From the NCBI GenBank assembly GCA_016177515.1, contig JACOUZ010000216.1, positions 1 through 15,658 of the forward strand: 15,658 bases of DNA. The letters are read 5' to 3'. A program made the translations under genes and the position numbers. Numbering within the stretch: position 1 is the first letter of the stretch; each line of letters opens with the position of its first letter. Below the pieces are notes generated by a model. It was given only the letters and a program-made list of their open reading frames with translations. It was not told the DNA's origin and ran no database searches. Positions 15,158 to 15,658 of this stretch are shown here, in pieces. The stretch comes from Acidobacteriota bacterium (GTDB taxonomy: Bacteria; Acidobacteriota; Polarisedimenticolia; Gp22-AA2).

Positions 15158-15356
15158 CAGGCGGACGGGCAGCCAGCGCCCGGCGCGGCACGCCTCCGCG
15201 CTCGCGGCTGAGCCCGCGCCGCCTTGCCCGGACTCACGCATTTCTGGCTCACGCTCGCGCTCGGCTCGGCTTCGGTGCGCCTGCCCCGCTGAACAGCGCG
15301 GGGGTTCCGGCGCACTCTCAGACGGCCGCGCCGGGCGCTGGCTGCCCGTCCGCTTG
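15158..15356. repeat. Long-arm inverted-repeat element C
   Basis: It lies in the 15149-15558 gap, which has no gene before rplU. The arms 15161-15189 and 15325-15353 are a perfect 29-base inverted repeat, with two more pairs across a G-T. The 135-base interior holds a second hairpin: GTGCGCC (15275-15281) with GGCGCAC (15308-15314), enclosing CCCCGC/GCGGGG. Interior GGCTCACGCTCGC resembles GGCTCATGCTCGC in element A, suggesting a related family. It starts 10 bases after the mglA stop and has no T run, so it is not a classical terminator. Confidence 0.7.
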
Positions 15357-15399
15357 ACCGTTCTCTCGTGACCCTCGCGGGGCTCCGATCCAGGATGGC

Positions 15400-15465
15400 C
15401 CCTGGCCAGGGATGCCGGGGAGCGGGGGACGGCGCCCCGGCGATGCCGTTCCCGGAGGCCGGGAA
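15400..15465. other. Cluster of short dyads between element C and the rplU promoter
   Basis: It contains a 12-base palindrome CCCTGGCCAGGG (15400-15411), CCGGGG pairing with CCCCGG (15415-15440), and TTCCCGG-AGG-CCGGGAA (15449-15465). They could end mglBA transcription by a factor-dependent route or be operator-like. No T run is present. Confidence 0.35.
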
Positions 15466-15485
15466 TCCATCAAGATAAACGGACG

Positions 15486-15515
15486 TTGACAGTTCTCTTG
15501 GTGCGTCTGTATAAT
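15486..15515 (+). promoter_or_regulatory. Strong sigma-70-type promoter of rplU
   Basis: A perfect TTGACA (15486-15491) and a perfect TATAAT (15510-15515) are separated by 18 bases. Initiation near 15522 gives a leader of ~37 bases with the ribosome site GGAGGAG (15547-15553). This is the strongest promoter match in the window, as expected for a ribosomal protein operon. Confidence 0.9.
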
Positions 15516-15558
15516 CGCCGGTCCGTCGCAAAGCCGAGCACCAGTCGGAGGAGCGCCC

Positions 15559-15658
15559 GTGAGCTACGCTGTCATCAACGCCGGCGGGAAGCAGCAAAAG
15601 GTGGCCGTCGGGGACCGCATCAAGGTCGAGAAGCTGGAAGCCGGTGTCGGCGACCAGG
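15559..15658 (+). CDS. rplU: Ribosomal protein L21 (N-terminal part, cut by window edge)
   Basis: The GTG at 15559 follows GGAGGAG with a 5-base spacer. The 33 visible codons read MSYAVINAGGKQQKV then AVGDRIKVEKLEAGVGDQ, the typical start of bacterial L21 (bL21), which binds 23S rRNA in the large subunit. In most bacteria rplU is followed by rpmA and often obgE, which would lie outside the window. Confidence 0.95.
   Translation, partial: MSYAVINAGGKQQKVAVGDRIKVEKLEAGVGDQ

Noticed and set aside
15158..15356. Element C as an intrinsic terminator of mglBA
   Set aside because: The stem is far too long, the interior is 135 bases and no T run follows on either strand.

Overview
The window is GC-rich bacterial chromosome with many GTG starts. 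It holds 13 convincing protein genes, two of them cut by the window edges, and no rRNA, tRNA or CRISPR. A close match to Myxococcus MglA with its MglB partner, an NtrC-type two-component system ahead of a multiheme cytochrome, and small secreted proteins suggest a soil or sediment lineage such as Acidobacteriota, or possibly Myxococcota or a relative. This placement is inference; no marker here settles it.

Layout. Bases 1-4039 (minus strand) are a tightly coupled operon: a sensor histidine kinase, an NtrC-family sigma-54 activator, and a membrane-anchored multiheme cytochrome c that runs off the left edge. The genes overlap by 8 and 4 bases. Bases 4311-4865 are a complete small transcription unit (promoter, structured leader, exported 127-residue protein, intrinsic terminator). 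Bases 4887-5162 hold a Y-shaped inverted-repeat element. Bases 5153-8509 (minus) are a two-gene unit: a NitT/TauT (NMT1/THI5-like) substrate-binding lipoprotein followed by a hybrid histidine kinase, with no transporter genes alongside, so a sensing role is likely. Divergent from it, 8793-10232 encodes a CCA-adding-type nucleotidyltransferase with an HD domain. Its 3' end overlaps, tail to tail, a class I/II aminotransferase (10130-11467, minus). A hairpin-rich gap of about 590 bases separates the aminotransferase from a divergent ornithine cyclodeaminase/mu-crystallin family gene (12057-13061). Then come an orphan 98-residue protein, a cysteine-rich CxxCxxCC-like protein, the mglB-mglA pair, a long hairpin element, and the promoter and start of rplU (ribosomal protein L21).

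The unusual content lies between the genes. (i) A 32-base repeat occurs four times; three copies sit exactly at gene 3' ends in the sense direction. Two copies face each other and close a 276-base three-way-junction element. (ii) Two hairpins (11554-11680 and 11896-12013) share a 61-62 base core but have different, self-complementary arms. Paired substitutions keep the arms complementary, and each copy lies in the same orientation upstream of one of two divergent genes. (iii) Another element, at 15158-15356, has perfect 29-base arms. (iv) Three genes have a TANNNT box exactly 6 bases before a GTG start and no clear Shine-Dalgarno, which suggests leaderless mRNAs. I could not run searches, so the novelty of these elements is not established.
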